A stretch of DNA of 64,000 nt from Paenibacillus sp. MBLB1832 (GTDB lineage: Bacteria; Bacillota; Bacilli; Paenibacillales; NBRC-103111). Positions within the stretch are counted from its first letter, which is position 1. Each line of letters opens with the position of its first letter. Where the stretch lies: assembly GCF_032271945.1 (NCBI RefSeq), contig NZ_CP130319.1, forward strand, positions 4,979,001 through 5,043,000. The letters run 5' to 3'. The notes beneath the pieces were generated by a model. That model was not told the origin of the DNA. It saw nothing but the letters and a program-made list of their open reading frames with translations, and ran no database searches. Of this stretch, positions 1-9,282 are shown piece by piece. Position numbers and translations under genes: made by a program.

Positions 1-1171
1 TTGTAGCTGAAGCTGAACTGCTTGCGACGGAAACGTTACCAGCTGCATCCTTCGCTTTCACCGTGTAGCTGTAAGAAGTTGAAGCACTCAAACCTGAATC
101 GTTATACGAAGTTGTAGCCGATGAACCCACGAGTGAGCCTCCGCGATAAATATCGTAGCCAGTAACGCCAACGTTATCTGTGGATGCCGTCCAGCTGAGG
201 TTAATTTGACTACTCGAAACTGCATTAGCTGTAAGCCCTGTCGGAGCTGTCGGAGGTGTTGTATCACCTGAACTCGCTTGGGTTGTAGCACTTGCAGTAC
301 TGCTTGCAGCTGAGATGTTGCCTGCGGCATCCTTCGCCTTTATCGTATAGGAATAGGCTGTAGAAGCGTTCAAACCTGTATCCGAATACGATGTCGTAGC
401 CGATGATCCCACAAGCGAGCCATCGCGATAAATATCGTAGCCAGTAACGCCAACGTTATCCGTAGACGCCGTCCAACTCAAGTTAATCTGGCTGCTGGAC
501 GCCGCTGTTGCCGAAAGTCCAGTTGGTACAGTTGGAGCTTGTGTATCACTTACAGCACTGTCCGTCACGGAAACATCGTCAAATTCCGCTATCCCATTCG
601 CATATAAACCAGGAACACCGTTTGTTAAACTGCTGTCTGTCCCTTGTACCAATAAAACCCCGTCTACATAGCCTTTGACCGACGTTCCATTCACTTCCAG
701 TTGCAAATTATAAAAGGTAGATGTGTTCGCAGTGAAGGGAACCTGCTGAATTGTCGTTGTGGAACCGCTTACTTTTTTGTTCAGAAGTAAATTCCCATTA
801 TACAAAATTAGAAAATAGTAGTTATTCCCATTTGTGTATCGGGCGACAATCCCATTACGTACGCTCGTAGATCCCACTTTTACTTTGGCCGAATAGGTAT
901 AATTGGTCCAGGTGGAGGTCCCATTTGTCATGATATACGTATTGGAAGTGGACGAAGTTTGTGTGGCGACCTTACTTCCATCCGTGGCAATACTCCAAGT
1001 TCCGTTCCCTGAAGCATTCGTCCACGCCCCCGATGGGAAACTGCTGTAGGATTCGAAGTTATCACTTAGCAATGTTGCTGCGAACGCTGGTGTCGCAAGT
1101 GGAAGTAAAGGAAGTGACAGCATACAACTGAGTGCTATAGGAATCATCTTTTTCGACTTTACGATTTTCAT
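1..1171 (-). CDS. Secreted protein with fibronectin III repeats (C-terminus outside window)
   Basis: The open frame runs off the left edge, so only about 390 N-terminal residues are visible. The ATG at 1171 follows AAGGAG with 9-nt spacing. It begins with a signal peptide (MKIVKSKK, a hydrophobic stretch, then cleavage near AFA-A). Residues about 30-200 look like a concanavalin-type jelly-roll domain (Asn/Gly/Thr-rich, with YVDGVLLV and FDDVSV). Two near-identical fibronectin III modules follow, each with INLSWTASTDNVGVTGYDIY. Such modules usually link catalytic and binding domains of extracellular carbohydrate-active enzymes. The catalytic part, if any, is missing, so the activity cannot be named. 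Confidence 0.85.
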   Translation of the reverse strand, partial: MKIVKSKKMIPIALSCMLSLPLLPLATPAFAATLLSDNFESYSSFPSGAWTNASGNGTWSIATDGSKVATQTSSTSNTYIMTNGTSTWTNYTYSAKVKVGSTSVRNGIVARYTNGNNYYFLILYNGNLLLNKKVSGSTTTIQQVPFTANTSTFYNLQLEVNGTSVKGYVDGVLLVQGTDSSLTNGVPGLYANGIAEFDDVSVTDSAVSDTQAPTVPTGLSATAASSSQINLSWTASTDNVGVTGYDIYRDGSLVGSSATTSYSDTGLNASTAYSYTIKAKDAAGNISAASSTASATTQASSGDTTPPTAPTGLTANAVSSSQINLSWTASTDNVGVTGYDIYRGGSLVGSSATTSYNDSGLSASTSYSYTVKAKDAAGNVSVASSSASAT

Positions 1172-1535
1172 TTACGTTCACTCCTTAAGTTTAGTGTTCA
1201 TTTCCTGAAGTTATGAATATGAGCCTCCTCTTATGTATGCGCTTTCTAGTTGTCAAAGCAAATCATCTTGCAACTTTATGCTGTATAAATCTTCTCACTC
1301 AGCTCCTTTTTCTATCCAAGTAAATGCTAACAATTGACAATCGTGTTAACAACTTCATTATAAAATCAAATTACCTTTAATAGACAAGGGATAATTCTAG
1401 GTAGGGTTGTGTTTTATATAGGAGATGTTCACGAAAATGAAATATAATCTACTGTGGCTAATAATAGCCCGTACAAACATATTTAAACCAACTTGAATAA
1501 ACTGGCTTATGACATTTGATAAAAGTTTAATATTC
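1172..1535. other. A+T-rich intergenic region
   Basis: Leader of the secreted protein that starts at 1171 (only its Shine-Dalgarno is clear, around 1181-1186) and the space behind the DinB gene. No open frame with a plausible ribosome-binding site and no RNA gene could be seen. Confidence 0.5.
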
Positions 1536-1567
1536 AAAAAAAGAGACCCTCAGCGACGAGCTGAGGG
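1536..1567 (-). terminator. Rho-independent terminator of the DinB-like gene
   Basis: Perfect 8-bp stem CCCTCAGC/GCTGAGGG with a 5-nt loop (1547-1567). In minus-strand reading it is followed closely by a run of T (the A run at 1536-1542). Confidence 0.85.
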
Positions 1568-1574
1568 CCTAAGT

Positions 1575-2084
1575 TTATATTTTAAAGTCGGGGCGACTTT
1601 TATGATCTTTTATTTGTTGAATATGTCGTTGCTCGTGTAAATAAAGCAATTCAACCCATTGATCTAATGATAAGTCGTCAAACATGGGATGCTTAACAGC
1701 TATTTCCTCCAAAATGGACTTGTCATCCATCTTATTTAGAACACCCAATAAATCTATTCTTGAATCATTTAATAGTTGAATCAGCTGAACTACGTAAAAA
1801 GGTCCCGTACCTGGTTCTGCAATTTCTGGTGCACGAATAAACTTTGATCTATCTAATACATGTTCAATCGGCTTGCGTTCTGTTTTAGTTCGTTTGTTTT
1901 GTTTAAGCCCGAAAAGAATTGCTTTAGTAAACAAAGTTTCCGTCTTCCATAAATGATGACAAATCTGGGCGATACTCCACTTATTTGTATCACTTTTTCG
2001 ATTGAATACTTCATTTGGTAAATGCGAAATCTCACTTATCAATTGCTCTCTTGTAAAATAAAGATTTTCTTCGAAATTCTTCAT
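1575..2084 (-). CDS. DinB-superfamily protein
   Basis: 169 residues. The ATG at 2084 (MKNFEENLY) is preferred over an upstream TTG because GGGGGAGGA lies 7 nt before it. The protein is a four-helix-bundle DinB/YfiT type, with the N-terminal SIAQICHHLWKTE and C-terminal LHEQRHIQQIK segments that carry metal-binding histidines in this superfamily. Members include bacillithiol transferases and stress-induced proteins, and substrate cannot be assigned from sequence. It is a single gene with its own terminator. Two palindromes about 235-295 bp upstream may regulate it. Confidence 0.8.
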   Translation of the reverse strand: MKNFEENLYFTREQLISEISHLPNEVFNRKSDTNKWSIAQICHHLWKTETLFTKAILFGLKQNKRTKTERKPIEHVLDRSKFIRAPEIAEPGTGPFYVVQLIQLLNDSRIDLLGVLNKMDDKSILEEIAVKHPMFDDLSLDQWVELLYLHEQRHIQQIKDHKSRPDFKI

Positions 2085-2317
2085 GCTCAAGTCCTCCCCC
2101 AATTAATGGTACTTTCTCCCATTATTATATTACAAGGTATTATGACTTGGTACTAAATATTCATTCCCCAATGGAAATCCCAAATACTACCTTTCCCCTC
2201 AACTTGAACACTGAAGGCTTTTATTGGATGGAGAGAGCAAATGGGTCCGTTTCAACCTCGCCTTTGGGATTAAAATATAGTTTTCCTGTCCCATCGAGAA
2301 GCCTCGGCGGCCTGGAA

Positions 2318-2378
2318 GTTGTACTGCGTACAACATTTCTAAAAAGCAATACCCCAATCATGTTGTACTACGTACAGC
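2318..2378. promoter_or_regulatory. Pair of 17-bp palindromes, possible operators
   Basis: GTTGTAC-TGC-GTACAAC (2318-2334, perfect) and GTTGTAC-TAC-GTACAGC (2362-2378, one mismatch). Their centres are 44 bp apart, about four helical turns. They lie between the 3' end of the response regulator and the DinB-like gene, both minus strand. Neither is followed by a T run, so terminators are unlikely. Operator function is inferred. Confidence 0.4.
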
Positions 2379-2389
2379 ACCCACCCCAT

Positions 2390-3085
2390 TCAAACCATAA
2401 ACCTATACCCCGATCCCCACACCGTACCGATGTACTGCGGTTTCGACGGGAGTTCCTCGATTTTCTCCCGGATTCTGGCAATATGAACGGTTACTGTTGA
2501 GGCGTCGCTCATCGCATCCATGCCCCAGATCCGCTCAAACAGTTCTTCCTTGCCAAATACCCGATTGGGCGATTGCGCAAGGAACAGTAGCAGGTCGAAT
2601 TCCTTCTGGGCCAGCACGACCTCATTGCCGTTCACGAATACCCGTCTCGCATCCTTCTGCAGCTCAAGACCCCTAATCTGGATCGTGCTTCCCTCGGTGC
2701 CCTTACCAAAGCGCTCTTTCATCCGCTCGAACTTTTTCAAATGGGCGCCAACCCGCGCCACCAGCTCACCTGAGCTGAATGGCTTCGTAATATAATCGTC
2801 CGCACCGAGGCCTAGGCCGTTAATTTTATAAATTTCCTCTGCCCTCGCCGATACCAGAAGCACGGGAATATCATCCTGCTCACGAATGGTTCGCAACACT
2901 TCGAACCCATCCATGTCTGGCAGCATGATATCCAGGATCACCAGCTCAAACGCATCCTCTTTGAGCGCACGCAAGCCGGCGGAGCCGTTGTTCACCATTT
3001 TAACCGAGTAACCGCTGAGCTCCAGGTAATCCCTTTGCAAATTGGCAATACTTTGGTCGTCTTCGACAATCAGAATCCTTTTCAT
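2390..3085 (-). CDS. OmpR/PhoB-family response regulator
   Basis: 231 residues from the second of two adjacent ATG codons, which has GGAGG at better spacing (the first would leave only 2 nt). The receiver domain has the acidic pair EDD near residues 8-10, phospho-acceptor Asp in VILDIMLPD (about 52) and Lys in YITKPF (about 101). The C-terminal winged helix (LLLFLAQSPNRVF...TVTVHIARIREKI...GSGYRF) is OmpR type. It lies 18 bp behind the histidine kinase and is the last gene of the secreted protein/ABC/two-component operon. It probably controls that operon in response to envelope stress or an antimicrobial; this role is inferred. Confidence 0.93.
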   Translation of the reverse strand: MKRILIVEDDQSIANLQRDYLELSGYSVKMVNNGSAGLRALKEDAFELVILDIMLPDMDGFEVLRTIREQDDIPVLLVSARAEEIYKINGLGLGADDYITKPFSSGELVARVGAHLKKFERMKERFGKGTEGSTIQIRGLELQKDARRVFVNGNEVVLAQKEFDLLLFLAQSPNRVFGKEELFERIWGMDAMSDASTVTVHIARIREKIEELPSKPQYIGTVWGSGYRFMV

Positions 3086-3103
3086 CATAACCTCCAGACA
3101 TCC

Positions 3104-4528
3104 TTATAATTTTTTCAGCGATATCATAATGCCGGTTCCCTCACCTACAGTGCTCTTGGCCCATATTTTCCCGTCGTGCCCCTCGATAATTTGCTTAGCT
3201 ATCGCTAGCCCAAGTCCACTGCCGCTCATTCTTGAAGGGTCTGCCTGATAAAATCGATCAAAAATATAGGGAAGCTTGTCCTCGGGGATGCCTTTCCCAT
3301 TGTCCTTCATCTCGATAATCGCCGACGTCCGCGTTTCCCTGAGAATGATGTCGATCTGGCCATTTGGCTTGTCCGCATAGGTGATCGCATTGTTGAAAAT
3401 GTTCTGTACGACCCGCTTTAATCGTTCGCGATCTATTAATACCGTAGCAGGTTCCTTTAATTCATTGATTAATGCTATGGATACATGAGCCTTTTCACAC
3501 TCATATTTATGGTCCGCCACGCAATCCTCGAAATAACTCGCCAAGTCACTCTTTTCAAAATGGTACGGCAATTGGTTCAAATCCAGCTTTGAATATAAAA
3601 GGAGATCATCAATCATCGCGTTAACCAGAATAGCCTTGGATCTCGCGGTTTCCAGATACTCCTCCATTTTCTCAGGCGTCTTGGCGACCCCATCGATAAT
3701 GCCTTCGATATAGCCTTTAATGGACGTCACTGGCGTCTTTAAGTCATGAGAAATACTCGACACTAAAAATTTCCGGTTATCATCATATTTTTGCTGTAAA
3801 TAAACAGATTCCTTCAACTTGATCCGCATGAGCTCCAAGGTTCTGCCTAATTCCCGAATTTCGCCTTCGCCTTCCTCGGCAATCTCGTTTCCCAGATCCC
3901 CTGCCCTAATTTGCAGCGCGGCGTCCTTAAGTCTGGAGATTGGCAATATGATGCCGCGGGAGAACCTGTAGGATATCCAAGCATTCATGAGCATAAAAAC
4001 CACGGTAAAAAAACAAACCGTGAAGATGCCAAGCACCACAAAAAAGCTTGTTTTTACTTGGATTGGCGCAAGCAGTAAGAGAATGCCCGCATCGCCAGAC
4101 GGAAGTTTGTAATCTGCTCGGCTAAACATATAGGTACGACCACCAAGCTCGATCTCATCACGATCGGGCTGGCTGGACAGCATGAGGCTTTTCTCCATAT
4201 CGATTTGATTAAAATGATGCGTGGCATAGATAACCTCTCGGTTGACTACTATAATCGCACTCGCATCCAAAACGTTCACACGATCAGAGAGCTCCTGCTG
4301 ATAGTTCGGATCTAAGAGTTTCTCGAACTTCAAGGTCAGCGCTTCCCGTTTGATCTCGTTGATCGCCGCTCTGACCTCGAACTCCTTCTGAAACTCCTTC
4401 AGATCGGCTCCGCGGCCAAAAACTTTCATATACGCAGCAACAAAAATGATGACGGCCAGCATCGTCAAACCAATAGCAAACAGCATAGCCAGCGTATTCA
4501 TCGTGAAGAATCGTTTCGTTAAGTGCAT
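3104..4528 (-). CDS. Sensor histidine kinase
   Basis: 474 residues, ATG preceded by AAAGGA. Two membrane segments (about 10-34 and 161-183) flank an extracellular domain of about 125 residues. A HAMP linker follows, then HisKA with the phosphorylated His in SISHDLKTPVTS (about 261), and the ATP-binding domain with N box (NIFNNAITYAD), G1 (DNGKGI), F box (FDRFYQAD) and G2 (GSGLGLAIAK). All catalytic boxes are present. The cognate regulator is immediately downstream and the ABC transporter immediately upstream. The ligand is unknown. Confidence 0.93.
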   Translation of the reverse strand: MHLTKRFFTMNTLAMLFAIGLTMLAVIIFVAAYMKVFGRGADLKEFQKEFEVRAAINEIKREALTLKFEKLLDPNYQQELSDRVNVLDASAIIVVNREVIYATHHFNQIDMEKSLMLSSQPDRDEIELGGRTYMFSRADYKLPSGDAGILLLLAPIQVKTSFFVVLGIFTVCFFTVVFMLMNAWISYRFSRGIILPISRLKDAALQIRAGDLGNEIAEEGEGEIRELGRTLELMRIKLKESVYLQQKYDDNRKFLVSSISHDLKTPVTSIKGYIEGIIDGVAKTPEKMEEYLETARSKAILVNAMIDDLLLYSKLDLNQLPYHFEKSDLASYFEDCVADHKYECEKAHVSIALINELKEPATVLIDRERLKRVVQNIFNNAITYADKPNGQIDIILRETRTSAIIEMKDNGKGIPEDKLPYIFDRFYQADPSRMSGSGLGLAIAKQIIEGHDGKIWAKSTVGEGTGIMISLKKL

Positions 4529-4621
4529 GTCGATTCCTTTCTAGAGGCGCAATCTTAACACGCCAAGAGGAATAAAAATAACCATATTGCCAACCACATT
4601 AGCAAAAGCTAAACTCTTTAG

Positions 4622-5374
4622 CTAGATATCCTTCTTGTCAAAAAAATAATACCCCGTCGTAAATAACATGATACCACAACCGGACATGATTAGAATCTGA
4701 CGGCAAATTTTAAACACATTAATCGATTCCGAAATCCACAGGGTGTACCAATCAAACATCGACGTGATAAAAAAACTCGAATAGGACGAGAACACAATGC
4801 CCAGAAAGTTGAAACCGATATACACCAGAATGGAGAGGAAGAATACAGCTAATCCGCCCTGAATCACATTGGATAACAGCACAACGATAAGTGCAAACAC
4901 AAATACAGGAAAAAAAGTTAAGCCATAGGACACAATGACCTTCAAGATCCCAACTAGGCTTGCGGATGAAGGATTGAAAATAAAACCGGCCAGCAACGAA
5001 AGCACCATGATAAACAAAAGATTTCCAACAATAAATAGCGCTAAATTCAAAACCTTGGCACTGAACACACCGAATCGGGAGACGGGTCGAAGCAGTGTGA
5101 TTTTCATCGTATTCGATGCGGATTCTCCGTTAAACATATCGATCGCTACAAATACTGCAAACAGAGGTAAGATCGTATACGCAACAAACGTCAATACGGC
5201 GATGGGAAATTGGGCACTCCCGACAATACGTAATCCAAGGCCATGCTTGATTGTCGTTACAGCAATTTGGCCAATCATAACGGCAAGAATGGACAATATC
5301 GCGGCTGCCATGATTTTTTTCTTTTTGAGCAGCTTCACGGCTTCATTCATAAATGCGGCTTTAAACCCTGCCAT
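4622..5374 (-). CDS. ABC-2 type transporter permease
   Basis: 250 residues with about six hydrophobic segments, the usual ABC-2 permease topology. The ATG at 5374 is chosen over the in-frame GTG at 5389 because GAGGTGG sits 6 nt upstream. Its start overlaps the end of the ATPase gene by 14 bp, so the two are translationally coupled. It forms the membrane half of an exporter of the bacitracin/lantibiotic-immunity (BcrAB-like) class. The substrate is not evident. Confidence 0.85.
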   Translation of the reverse strand: MAGFKAAFMNEAVKLLKKKKIMAAAILSILAVMIGQIAVTTIKHGLGLRIVGSAQFPIAVLTFVAYTILPLFAVFVAIDMFNGESASNTMKITLLRPVSRFGVFSAKVLNLALFIVGNLLFIMVLSLLAGFIFNPSSASLVGILKVIVSYGLTFFPVFVFALIVVLLSNVIQGGLAVFFLSILVYIGFNFLGIVFSSYSSFFITSMFDWYTLWISESINVFKICRQILIMSGCGIMLFTTGYYFFDKKDI

Positions 5375-6086
5375 TCCTGTCCACCTCACTAACGAAATAA
5401 TTCTCCAGCGACGAATAATACGAAAGGATATTTTGGGTATATTCGACGTTAACTAGCTTGCCTCCGTAAATGATCCCGATTCGTGTGCACGTTAATTCCA
5501 CATCGTGAATCAAGTGGCTGGAAATAAAAAAAGTCGTGCCTTCCTGGGAAAGCTGCTTAATCAACTTCCTCATCTCCAGCATCCCCTCGACATCCAATCC
5601 GTTTAAAGGCTCGTCCAAAATTAAAAGCCTTGGCTTCGACAGAATTGCCGCGGCGATCCCTAGTCTTTGTTTCATCCCGAGTGAAAACTTTTGTGATTTC
5701 TCATTTTTATATTTCAGCATCCCCGTGATCGCAAGACATTCATCGATTCTTCGCTGATCCACCTCTGGATAGAACCTCGAAAATAGTTTCAGGTTGTCAT
5801 TCGCCGTCAAATAAGGGTACGATTCCGCTGTCTCAATCAAACAGCCTACATGTTTCATCGCATTCACATAGTCTTCCGATATGCTCGCCCCGAAAATGTT
5901 CACATCGCCGTGATCCGGCTTCATCAGTCCTGTGATCATCTTCATAGCTGTTGTTTTCCCAGCGCCGTTGGGTCCTAGGAAACCGAAAATATCCCCTTGA
6001 TCCACGTCTAAATTCAAATCGCTGATTCCGCGGCCGTTCTTAAAGGACTTCGTTAAGTTGGTGACTTCAATCGCCTTGACTGTCAA
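5361..6086 (-). CDS. ABC transporter ATP-binding protein (BcrA-like)
   Basis: 241 residues. Walker A GPNGAGKTT (about 39-47), signature FSLGMKQRL, Walker B LLILDEPLNGLD and the switch His in ISSHL are all present. The start appears to be TTG at 6086, with AGGGAG 8 nt upstream; nearby ATG codons are out of frame. It follows the secreted-protein gene across a hairpin and is coupled to the permease. The family is typical of peptide-antibiotic resistance exporters that neighbour a two-component system. Confidence 0.92.
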   Translation of the reverse strand: MTVKAIEVTNLTKSFKNGRGISDLNLDVDQGDIFGFLGPNGAGKTTAMKMITGLMKPDHGDVNIFGASISEDYVNAMKHVGCLIETAESYPYLTANDNLKLFSRFYPEVDQRRIDECLAITGMLKYKNEKSQKFSLGMKQRLGIAAAILSKPRLLILDEPLNGLDVEGMLEMRKLIKQLSQEGTTFFISSHLIHDVELTCTRIGIIYGGKLVNVEYTQNILSYYSSLENYFVSEVDRNGRV

Positions 6087-6106
6087 TTCATCATCTCCCT
6101 AAACAT

Positions 6107-6139
6107 ACTCAGGAAGCTGCTATCTGCAGCCCCCTGAGT
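6107..6139 (-). other. Intra-operon hairpin
   Basis: ACTCAGG-AA-GCTGC-TATCT-GCAGC-CC-CCTGAGT: two stacked perfect stems separated by an A-A/C-C internal loop. It lies between the stop of the secreted protein (6150) and the ATPase start. There is no T run after it in the direction of transcription, so it looks like an mRNA-stabilising or processing element rather than a full terminator. Confidence 0.6.
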
Positions 6140-6149
6140 GAGAATCTTT

Positions 6150-7403
6150 TTATTCAAATACGCGGCTAAATTCACCGTCAAAGAAAGGTTTTATGCTGCT
6201 GCTAGATTTGAACACACTTCTCTCTGACACTGACACCTGTACGTTCATATCAAAATAAATTTTGCCCGCAGCTCCAGGATGAATCATGCCATACTTCTGC
6301 TCACCCTTCGCATCGGTGTAAGTAAATGTAGGTGATTCCGCCAGGTTGTATGCGAAGCTAAAGGCGTCCTTGTTCGGATAATCGCTCTCAAAACCAGGAT
6401 TAACGGTTTCTGTATAGGTTCCTGTCACTTTACTGCCCTCAATGCTTGCGATTACAACTTTTCGTTCGCCAATCTTCACGAACTTACCGTCTTTGTCCAT
6501 CACGATATCATTCTCATAGGTTCCCACATATTTACTGCTGAAACCGCCGAATTGATTGACCTTCTCTACCTTAGCGTTCGTTAGATCCGGCTTAATGATC
6601 TTCGTACTGCCAATAGCCGTCAGCTTGACGATCACATTAAGGTTCAAGTCGTGCTGAACACCGTTTTTATCTTTTCCTGAAAGCGTGACCTCTCCTGTCA
6701 CATTCTCTAGGTAGCCAGCTTTATTTTCAATAGCTTGGCCTACAACCTTTTTCACAAAAATATCGCTCTCGATGTCTGGTAAATCTCTTTCCCTACCCAG
6801 CATCCGCTTGATACCAAAGGAGGTGACCGCATTCACTAGCGCAGGTACTTGCGCTTCAGACAAGCTTCCCGTAAACACTTTGCCGCCGTCCGTTCCTTCC
6901 TCGACTTGTACACTATCTTTCAATGAGCCAACTACAGCGTCAACAATCTTCTCAACCTCGGCTGCTCCCTTTTCTTTAAACGGGTTGCTGAATTCAGACG
7001 GACCTTTACGGTTCACATCAGCTGGACGTTCCATGACGTAATAGGTATTATCTGAACTGTTTCTAGTAATCGTTTGCTTCGTGTCGTAATACGAATAACC
7101 GGTGTTCGTTTCGCCCTTGGCGTTTGTCGTCACTTCGGTCTCTTCTGTTACATGGTTATCTGTATCCGTTTTGTTGATGCTGGACGATTGAAGCAAGGTT
7201 TGATCATTATCCTTCAATGTATACAGCATCTCGGCCGTGAAGCTATGTAAATCCTTTTCCATGAGAGCTGCCGTATTTTTGGCTGAACTCTTCAAACCGT
7301 CATACCCTGATCCCAGCAGCGCATCGGCGAAAGCCGTAGATACGAAAAGACAAGCACCTACCGTAAATGAAAGTACAGTCAATGATTTTTTGCTAAGTTT
7401 CAT
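6150..7403 (-). CDS. Secreted protein of unknown family, first gene of ABC/two-component operon
   Basis: 417 residues. ATG with AAGGAG upstream, and a signal peptide (MKLSKKSLTVLSF...STAFA-D). The mature part is hydrophilic with many Thr/Ser/Asp/Lys residues, no cysteine and no recognised catalytic motif. The middle (about 90-130, Tyr/Thr rich) and the C-terminal third look beta-rich. It is the promoter-proximal gene of an operon with an ABC exporter and two-component system, so it may be a secreted sensor or binding component or the exporter's cargo. Function is not recognised. Confidence 0.85.
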   Translation of the reverse strand: MKLSKKSLTVLSFTVGACLFVSTAFADALLGSGYDGLKSSAKNTAALMEKDLHSFTAEMLYTLKDNDQTLLQSSSINKTDTDNHVTEETEVTTNAKGETNTGYSYYDTKQTITRNSSDNTYYVMERPADVNRKGPSEFSNPFKEKGAAEVEKIVDAVVGSLKDSVQVEEGTDGGKVFTGSLSEAQVPALVNAVTSFGIKRMLGRERDLPDIESDIFVKKVVGQAIENKAGYLENVTGEVTLSGKDKNGVQHDLNLNVIVKLTAIGSTKIIKPDLTNAKVEKVNQFGGFSSKYVGTYENDIVMDKDGKFVKIGERKVVIASIEGSKVTGTYTETVNPGFESDYPNKDAFSFAYNLAESPTFTYTDAKGEQKYGMIHPGAAGKIYFDMNVQVSVSERSVFKSSSSIKPFFDGEFSRVFE

Positions 7404-7430
7404 CTCAATTCTCCTTAACCACCTTATTCG

Positions 7431-7442
7431 GGAAACGTTTCC
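7431..7442. promoter_or_regulatory. Palindrome in operon leader
   Basis: Perfect 12-bp palindrome GGAAACGTTTCC about 28 bp upstream of the ATG at 7403, just downstream of a TAATAT -10-like element on the minus strand. The centre resembles a CcpA/LacI-type site but lacks consensus outer bases. Operator role is inferred. Confidence 0.3.
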
Positions 7443-7549
7443 TTACTACTCATATTACTATATGGCTATTGAATCCATCTAAATGGTTTATTAACAAAGT
7501 ATTAACTCGTACCAAACGTCATGTGATCTCACTTTTTCTTATGTATCCA

Positions 7550-9187
7550 CTAACGTTGTTCCGTCCAAGTTACTCCGCCATCCTTGGTGTATAGGTTGAT
7601 TAAGCGGGAATAAGCCCTTCCTTCCTCTGGACTTGTAAAAATGATCCCTTGAACATTTTGAAAAGATGGAGATGAACTAATAAACTGCCATTTCTCACCG
7701 CCATCGGTAGAACGATACAATTCACCTGACTCAATCAGAAGGAGCCATAGGGTATTAAGATCATAGGCGAACATTGAAAAAGTTCCACTTTTCTGCCCCA
7801 CTGAAGGCTGCTTGCCTAGTATACTTTCAATAGTCGATACTTGACTTGTCCAGCTAATCCCGCCATCCGTGGTTTTATACCATATGATCCCTTCCAAGTC
7901 ATTGTCTTTGCTGAATGAAAAGGTCATAAGTCCATTGCTATGATGAGGTCCCCAGAACATGGGTCTTGTCAACGGATAGGTGGTTGTGTCTACTGCCTGC
8001 AAGGGTATCTCCAATCTAACTCGTTCCCAAGAACGACCATTGGTCATGGATTTAAATACCGTAGGTTTTCCGTTACCCGTGTTGGTGTAAGTAATCCAAG
8101 GTTCTTTGAGATCTCGGAGCACCATACCGTTAGGCATAGCAAACCCGATATCCTCTTGATTCGTTATATCTGTGCTGACTTCAGTCCAATGTCGTCCGCT
8201 ATCTGAGGTCATCATAAATAAACTTTTACGTTCCTTTACCATACCCGGTTCGGCATATGCATAGAGGTAGCCAACATTCTTATCTACAAATTGTGTATCG
8301 TATAAAGTAATCGCGGGGTGATAGCCCCAATGACCTTTTAGTGGATGCTCTACTTGCTCCCAGGTATCCCCACCGTCTGAAGTGAGATAAACGGGTTGTT
8401 GACTCAGCTCCGATTCAGCATTAGCATTTGAGATCTCCATGCCAAGCTCTTTCGGTTGAAAGAGGGTCCACAACGTGTTTTGATCCACAACACCAAAAAT
8501 ATTGAAGGATCCCCCTTCCTTAGGAGGTGTATGATCGACCCATGTTAAGCCTCCATCCATTGTGTTCCATACTTTTCTCCCAGCTGCCCAACCGCTTCTG
8601 GTATCAGTCATATAGCTATAGCCAAAAATATCTTTATTAAAAGATTCTGGTGGCTCTTTTGGAGCCAGTGCCCATGCTGACACTTGAAACTCCCCTGTTA
8701 CTTCTTCAAATTTGCGTTCATGATCAGCCCCGCGATAAGCTAACCAGTAATTTTCAGCCTTACCGTCTACCCAACGGATTAAGAATTGAGCGTATAGGCT
8801 GCCCTCTTGTATACCTGTTTCATCAGCCCAGTCCTGATCATCCCGTGTTGCAGTCGGAGTGAACCCTTCTTTTACCCCAATATCATATCGCCATAAGGTC
8901 ACTGATTTCATTTCAGATTGAGTTTGAACCTCTTTATACGTATTCCCAAGAAGTTGCACGACATCCTCTGGAAGCATACTTGGCCTCATCACTGAACGAA
9001 TATAGCGAACAGCAAATGGAGGAGCCATCGTCTCAAACTCTGTTTTCACATTTGAAGGTATCGATGTTGAAGGTAATGACGCTGTCATCTTCGCTTCGTC
9101 AGAAATACAATTTGGCATACTGAGGATCAACAGGCTGCTGATCAGGATAGAAGTCACTTTCTGTGTTACAGATAACAATGGGTTCAC
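7550..9187 (-). CDS. Exported Asp-box (BNR/YCF48-like) beta-propeller protein
   Basis: About 545 residues. The start is uncertain: GTG at 9187 (12 nt after AAAGG) or TTG at 9199 (no spacing). A hydrophobic N-terminus ends near SMPNC, which is not a canonical lipobox. From about residue 200 there are six Asp-box motifs of the S/T-x-D-x-G-x-x-W kind (NTMDGGLTW, TSDGGDTW, TSDSGRHW, TTDGGISW, STDGGEKW, TKDGGVTW), indicating a beta-propeller like sialidase or YCF48 proteins. No sialidase Arg triad or FRIP motif was found, so a binding rather than hydrolytic role is likely. It is transcribed alone. Confidence 0.75.
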   Translation of the reverse strand: MNPLLSVTQKVTSILISSLLILSMPNCISDEAKMTASLPSTSIPSNVKTEFETMAPPFAVRYIRSVMRPSMLPEDVVQLLGNTYKEVQTQSEMKSVTLWRYDIGVKEGFTPTATRDDQDWADETGIQEGSLYAQFLIRWVDGKAENYWLAYRGADHERKFEEVTGEFQVSAWALAPKEPPESFNKDIFGYSYMTDTRSGWAAGRKVWNTMDGGLTWVDHTPPKEGGSFNIFGVVDQNTLWTLFQPKELGMEISNANAESELSQQPVYLTSDGGDTWEQVEHPLKGHWGYHPAITLYDTQFVDKNVGYLYAYAEPGMVKERKSLFMMTSDSGRHWTEVSTDITNQEDIGFAMPNGMVLRDLKEPWITYTNTGNGKPTVFKSMTNGRSWERVRLEIPLQAVDTTTYPLTRPMFWGPHHSNGLMTFSFSKDNDLEGIIWYKTTDGGISWTSQVSTIESILGKQPSVGQKSGTFSMFAYDLNTLWLLLIESGELYRSTDGGEKWQFISSSPSFQNVQGIIFTSPEEGRAYSRLINLYTKDGGVTWTEQR

Positions 9188-9282
9188 AACGAAAACCAAC
9201 CTTTCAATAAACAGCGTCCATTTCTTTCCCGTAAATGATTAGACACCTCGACAGCATAAAAAGTTCCTTTTAATGGAAAAAT

